From the NCBI GenBank assembly GCA_964607135.1, contig CAZSIV010000043.1, forward strand, positions 1 to 16,805: 16,805 nt of DNA, written 5' to 3'. How positions within the stretch are numbered: position 1 is the first letter of the stretch; every line of letters starts with the position of its first letter. The position numbers and the translations under genes were made by a program. Shown here piece by piece: positions 13,879-16,805 of this stretch. Below the pieces are notes generated by a model that was given only the letters and a program-made list of their open reading frames with translations, did not search any database and was not told the DNA's origin. This stretch comes from Metaruminococcus_A sp964607135 (GTDB lineage: Bacteria; Bacillota; Clostridia; Oscillospirales; Ruminococcaceae).

Positions 13879-14469
13879 ATGAACGGAATCGAAAAAATTA
13901 CGCAGCGGATCGACGAGGAAACCCAGGCGGAGATCGACCGCATTCTCGGGAAAGCCCGTGAAGAAGCTGCGCAGATTACGGCCGATTATAAGGCCCGGGC
14001 GGATGCCGAGGCTGCCGGCCTGACGGCGCGGAATGAAAAAAGCGCCGCGGAGCAGGAGGAGCGCCTGGTGAGCGTGGCCCAGATGGAGGCCCGTAAGGTG
14101 ACTCTGGCCGCCAAGCAGGAGATGGTGGAGAAGGCTTATCAGCTGGCGCTGGAAAAACTGTGCGCCATGTCTGACGAACAGTACATATCCGTCTCTGCTG
14201 ATTTGCTGGCGCAGGCGGCTCCGGACGGCTGCGGCGAGGTGATCTTTGCTCCGGCGGAGCGGGAACGGGTCGGCGCGGCGGCAGTTGCCAAAGCCAACGA
14301 GCAGCTGAAGGGTGAGCTGGTTTTGGCTGAAGAGACCAGGCCTCTCAACGGCGGATTTATTTTGAAAAACGGCAATGTAGAGGTCAACTGTACCTTTGAT
14401 ACACTGGTGCGTCTGCAAAAAGCGGAAACTGCGGGAGCGGTGGCAAAACACCTGTTCCCGGAGGGATAG
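13879..14469 (+). CDS. ntpE: V-type ATPase subunit E (peripheral stalk)
   Basis: Subunit E pairs with the small stalk subunit to form the peripheral stalk that holds the catalytic head still. The 196-residue protein has the expected two parts: an N-terminal long charged helix (about 1-95, e.g. ITQRIDEETQAEIDRILGKA) and a C-terminal globular domain with NGGFILKNGNVEVNCTFDTL, the family's signature strand pair. The ATG at 13879 is preceded by AAGGGGAG at proper distance. A longer frame back to 13846 would overlap the end of ntpK and has no site. The gap to ntpK is 22 bp. Confidence 0.95.
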   Translation: MNGIEKITQRIDEETQAEIDRILGKAREEAAQITADYKARADAEAAGLTARNEKSAAEQEERLVSVAQMEARKVTLAAKQEMVEKAYQLALEKLCAMSDEQYISVSADLLAQAAPDGCGEVIFAPAERERVGAAAVAKANEQLKGELVLAEETRPLNGGFILKNGNVEVNCTFDTLVRLQKAETAGAVAKHLFPEG

Positions 14470-14484
14470 CGAGGAGGAAGCGCC

Positions 14485-15489
14485 TTGGCAAAAAAGATAA
14501 AAGATACCGATTACCTGGTCATTTCCGCCCGCGTTAAAGCGATGGAAAACAGCCTTCTGACCCGGGAGCGGATGGAACAGCTCCTGGACGCGAAAAGCGA
14601 TGACGAGGCTGTAAAGATTTTGCAGGAATGCGGTTATCCCGAACTGGATACCGCCGACCCGGAGGCGCTGGACGCGGCTTTGTCCGCGGCGCGGGAAGCG
14701 ATGTTGGCCGACCTGGCCGACGGGGCGCCGGATCCCAGGTATATCGATATTTTTAAGTTGAAGTATGATTACCACAATGTGAAGGCAGTCCTAAAGGCGG
14801 AGATGATGGAGACCGACGCCGCCCATATGCTGATGGATATGGGACGTGTTCCGGCGAAGGAGCTGAGTGAGGCGATCCGAGCCGGCGAGCTGGACAGTTT
14901 GCCGCCGATGCTGGCGCAGGCCGCCGCAGAGGCGAAGGATGTTCTCACAACTACCCGGGACCCCCAGCTTTCCGACATCGTGCTGGATCGCTGGTATTAC
15001 CGGGATATGGAGCAGCTGGTGGCGTCGATCGGGAGCGAGTTCCTTTTGGGCTACCTGAAAGCCCAGATCGATGCGGCAAACCTGCGGACGCTGGTGCGCA
15101 CCCTGCGGATGGGGAAGAATGCGGATTTTCTGCAAGGCGTTCTCTTTGAGGGCGGCGATATCCCCGTGGATGCGGTCTTAGCGGTCAGTTCTGCGGCTGG
15201 CGGCGGGATGAGTGAGCTCTACGGGCCGACACAGTTTCAGACGGCGGCGGAGGCCGGGGCGGAAGCGCTTCACGGCGGGCCGCTGACAAAGTTTGAAAAG
15301 CTTTGTGACGACGCAGTCGGGGATTATCTGGCCGGAGCCCAGTATGTACCGTTTGGGGAGGCCCCGCTGGTGGGTTACCTGGCGGCACGGGAAACGGAGT
15401 ATACCAACCTGCGCATCCTGTTGATGGGACGCGGCGCCGGGCTCCCTGCTGATGTAATCCGGTCGCGGCTCCGCGAGAGCTATGTATAA
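14485..15489 (+). CDS. ntpC: V-type ATPase subunit C (d-subunit homologue)
   Basis: This subunit sits on the proteolipid ring as a socket for the central stalk, coupling head rotation to the ring. The 334-residue, mainly helical protein has family features such as DTDYLVISARVKAMENSLLT at the start, DIFKLKYDYHNVKAVLKAEM in the first third and LARETEYTNLRILLMG-like sequence (AARETEYTNLRILLMGRGAG) near the end. The start is TTG at 14485 with GAGGAGGAAG upstream. No ATG lies at a suitable place. The gap is 15 bp after ntpE and 12 bp before the next gene. No membrane segment is seen. Confidence 0.93.
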   Translation: MAKKIKDTDYLVISARVKAMENSLLTRERMEQLLDAKSDDEAVKILQECGYPELDTADPEALDAALSAAREAMLADLADGAPDPRYIDIFKLKYDYHNVKAVLKAEMMETDAAHMLMDMGRVPAKELSEAIRAGELDSLPPMLAQAAAEAKDVLTTTRDPQLSDIVLDRWYYRDMEQLVASIGSEFLLGYLKAQIDAANLRTLVRTLRMGKNADFLQGVLFEGGDIPVDAVLAVSSAAGGGMSELYGPTQFQTAAEAGAEALHGGPLTKFEKLCDDAVGDYLAGAQYVPFGEAPLVGYLAARETEYTNLRILLMGRGAGLPADVIRSRLRESYV

Positions 15490-15501
15490 GGCGGTGTGAC
15501 G

Positions 15502-15819
15502 ATGGCAAAAACGTATCAAATCGCCGTGATTGGCGATTGGGAATCCGTCATGGGGTTCCGTGCCCTGGGTCTGGATACCTATCCCGTCACTTCGGTGGAA
15601 GCGGCGCGGGAAAAGGTAAAAGAACTCGCCCGGGAGGACTGTGCGGTGATTTACCTCACCGAGCAGCTGGCAAAGGATATGGAAGATGTGCTGTCCCAGT
15701 ATAAGGATGAACTGCGGCCTGCCATCATTCTGATTCCGGGCCGGGAGGGGTCTCTCGGCATCGGGAAAAACAATATCCAGCGCGCTATCGAGCGGGCAGT
15801 CGGCGCGGATATCCTTTGA
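15502..15819 (+). CDS. ntpG: V-type ATPase subunit F (NtpG in E. hirae naming)
   Basis: The small F subunit belongs to the central rotor stalk and helps subunit D activate hydrolysis. The 105-residue protein is a Rossmann-like alpha/beta domain with the family pattern: an opening strand IAVIGDWESVMGFRALG, a second strand DCAVIYLTEQLAKD, a third strand PAIILIPG, then REGSLGIGKNNIQRAIERAVGADIL. The ATG at 15502 is preferred over a GTG at 15496 because GGCGGTG lies at a better distance from it. Named subunit F in the general system; ntpG in E. hirae order. Confidence 0.93.
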   Translation: MAKTYQIAVIGDWESVMGFRALGLDTYPVTSVEAAREKVKELAREDCAVIYLTEQLAKDMEDVLSQYKDELRPAIILIPGREGSLGIGKNNIQRAIERAVGADIL

Positions 15820-15989
15820 TTTTTGACCCTGGGAAGCTTTTTGCCGGCCTGGGGGCTGTCGAAACGCTTTCTGTTGTCCTTTCTGTCGGCTTCCGGCGGA
15901 AAAGACGGCTGCTTCTTCGCGCTGGGCGCGAAATCAGGGAAGCTCCCTGGAACCCTTTGGCAAATCAACCTTGAAAGAAGGATTTTATA
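15820..15989. other. 170-bp hairpin-bearing gap inside the V-ATPase operon
   Basis: All other gaps in this operon are 1-22 bp. This one contains two adjacent perfect hairpins: TTCGCGC-TGG-GCGCGAA (15916-15932) and CAGGGA-AGC-TCCCTG (15935-15949). Neither is followed by a T tract, so they are not ordinary terminators. One plus-strand frame, TTG 15823 to TGA 15991-15993, stays open for 56 codons and overlaps the ntpA start as TTGA, but it has no Shine-Dalgarno and no recognisable product. Confidence 0.6.
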
Positions 15990-16805
15990 TTGAGCGGTAA
16001 AGTTGTAAAAGTATCCGGACCGCTGGTGGTTGCCACGGGCCTGTCGGACGCCAATATGTCCGACGTGGTTCGGGTGGGGCCCCAGCGCCTGATCGGCGAA
16101 ATTTTGACCATGAAGGGGGATACGGCCTCCATTCAGGTTTATGAGGAGACCTCCGGTTTGGGCCCCGGCGCCGAAGTTGTCACCACCGGTGAACCCATGA
16201 GCGTGGAGCTCGGCCCCGGTATGATCGAGGGGATTTACGACGGGATTCAGCGCCCGTTGGAGAAGATTGTGGAAAAGGTGGGCGCTTCCATCACCCGTGG
16301 TGTAGAAGTCCCTGCTCTGGATCACGAAAAGAAATGGGAGTTTACCCCGGTTGTCAAAGTGGGGGACAAGGTCACGGGCGGCGACGTGATCGGCACCGTT
16401 CCTGAAACCCCTGTGGTGCTCCATAAAATCATGATCCCTCCGAAGATGAGCGGCACGATTGCCGAAATCAAAAGCGGCTCCTTCAACGTAACGGAAACGG
16501 TTGCCGTTCTGAAAACAAAGGACGGCAAGGAAGTGCCGCTGTCTATGATTCAGAAATGGCCTGTCCGCGTCGGGCGTCCGTATACCAAAAAGTATTCTCC
16601 GACACGGCCCCTTTGTTCCGGCCAGAGGATCATCGACACCATGTTCCCCATCGCCAAGGGTGGTACTGCGGCTGTACCGGGTCCGTTCGGTTCCGGTAAG
16701 ACGGTCGTCCAGCATCAGCTGGCGAAGTGGTCCGACGTGGATATCGTAATTTATATCGGCTGCGGGGAGCGCGGCAACGAGATGACCGACGTACTGCGGG
16801 AGTTC
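15990..16805 (+). CDS. ntpA: V-type ATPase catalytic subunit A, 3' end outside window
   Basis: Subunit A is the ATP-hydrolysing/synthesising subunit of the V-type head. The visible 272 residues begin SGKVVKVSGPLVVATGL (beta-barrel domain). The A-subunit-specific non-homologous region follows, with GMIEGIYDGIQRPLEKI near 70 and on to KMSGTIAEIKSG. The nucleotide-binding domain then begins with the P-loop GPFGSGKT (231-238, Lys237, Thr238) and continues to GCGERGNEMTDVL (257-269), which carries the catalytic glutamate in GER. It is easily missed because it starts with TTG (15990) and runs off the window. GAAGGA at 15977-15982 gives 7-bp spacing. The operon order predicts ntpB and ntpD next. Confidence 0.97.
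   Translation, partial: MSGKVVKVSGPLVVATGLSDANMSDVVRVGPQRLIGEILTMKGDTASIQVYEETSGLGPGAEVVTTGEPMSVELGPGMIEGIYDGIQRPLEKIVEKVGASITRGVEVPALDHEKKWEFTPVVKVGDKVTGGDVIGTVPETPVVLHKIMIPPKMSGTIAEIKSGSFNVTETVAVLKTKDGKEVPLSMIQKWPVRVGRPYTKKYSPTRPLCSGQRIIDTMFPIAKGGTAAVPGPFGSGKTVVQHQLAKWSDVDIVIYIGCGERGNEMTDVLREF

Noticed and set aside
15651..16715. Minus-strand open frame of 354 codons antisense to ntpG and ntpA
   Set aside because: It lies opposite clearly coding, conserved ntp genes in GC-rich codons, and its product has no recognisable motifs. This is a typical shadow frame.
1..16805. CRISPR array, tRNA/rRNA genes, insertion sequences, att sites
   Set aside because: I looked for regularly spaced repeats, cloverleaf-like segments, transposase motifs and long direct repeats and saw none beyond the TM2 gene duplication.

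Overview
The window looks like a chromosomal segment of an anaerobic low-to-mid-GC Firmicute, most likely a clostridial (Oscillospiraceae/Ruminococcaceae-like) bacterium. The grounds are strong Shine-Dalgarno sites of the GGAGG type, sigma-A promoters close to consensus, frequent TTG starts, a V-type ATPase operon in the enterococcal/clostridial order, and zinc-ribbon/TM2 small membrane proteins. No species assignment is possible from the sequence alone. Most of it is ordinary housekeeping DNA; I do not see a clear new defence or mobile system.

Layout. Positions 1-532 hold the 3' part of a GyrI-like small-molecule-binding protein whose frame is open to the left edge. A visibly AT-richer gap of about 660 bp follows, with terminator-like hairpins and no convincing gene. 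Positions 1200-3386 encode a MacA-like adaptor and a MacB/FtsX-like permease, back to back, without an ATPase. They converge on a minus-strand pair (3442-4778): an S1-domain RNA-binding protein and, upstream of it, an unknown 118-residue protein. An 18-bp perfect inverted repeat acts as terminator between the converging units.

Positions 5002-9480 look like one operon from a good promoter with a palindrome in its spacer: a DUF951 zinc-ribbon-like protein, release factor 1 (prfA), threonylcarbamoyl-AMP synthase (Sua5/YwlC), dephospho-CoA kinase (coaE) and an M18 aminopeptidase. The theme is translation fidelity, cofactor synthesis and peptide turnover. Next come two tandem paralogous double-zinc-ribbon TM2 membrane proteins, each with its own promoter, leader hairpin and terminator.

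The right third (promoter near 10941, genes 11106-16805) is the front of a V-type ATPase operon in the order F/H-type stalk, I, K, E, C, G/F, A, matching ntpFIKECGA of Enterococcus hirae; B and D would lie beyond the window. The proteolipid carries the residues that bind sodium in E. hirae NtpK, so the enzyme is predicted to move Na+. The one irregularity is a 170-bp hairpin-bearing gap just before ntpA.
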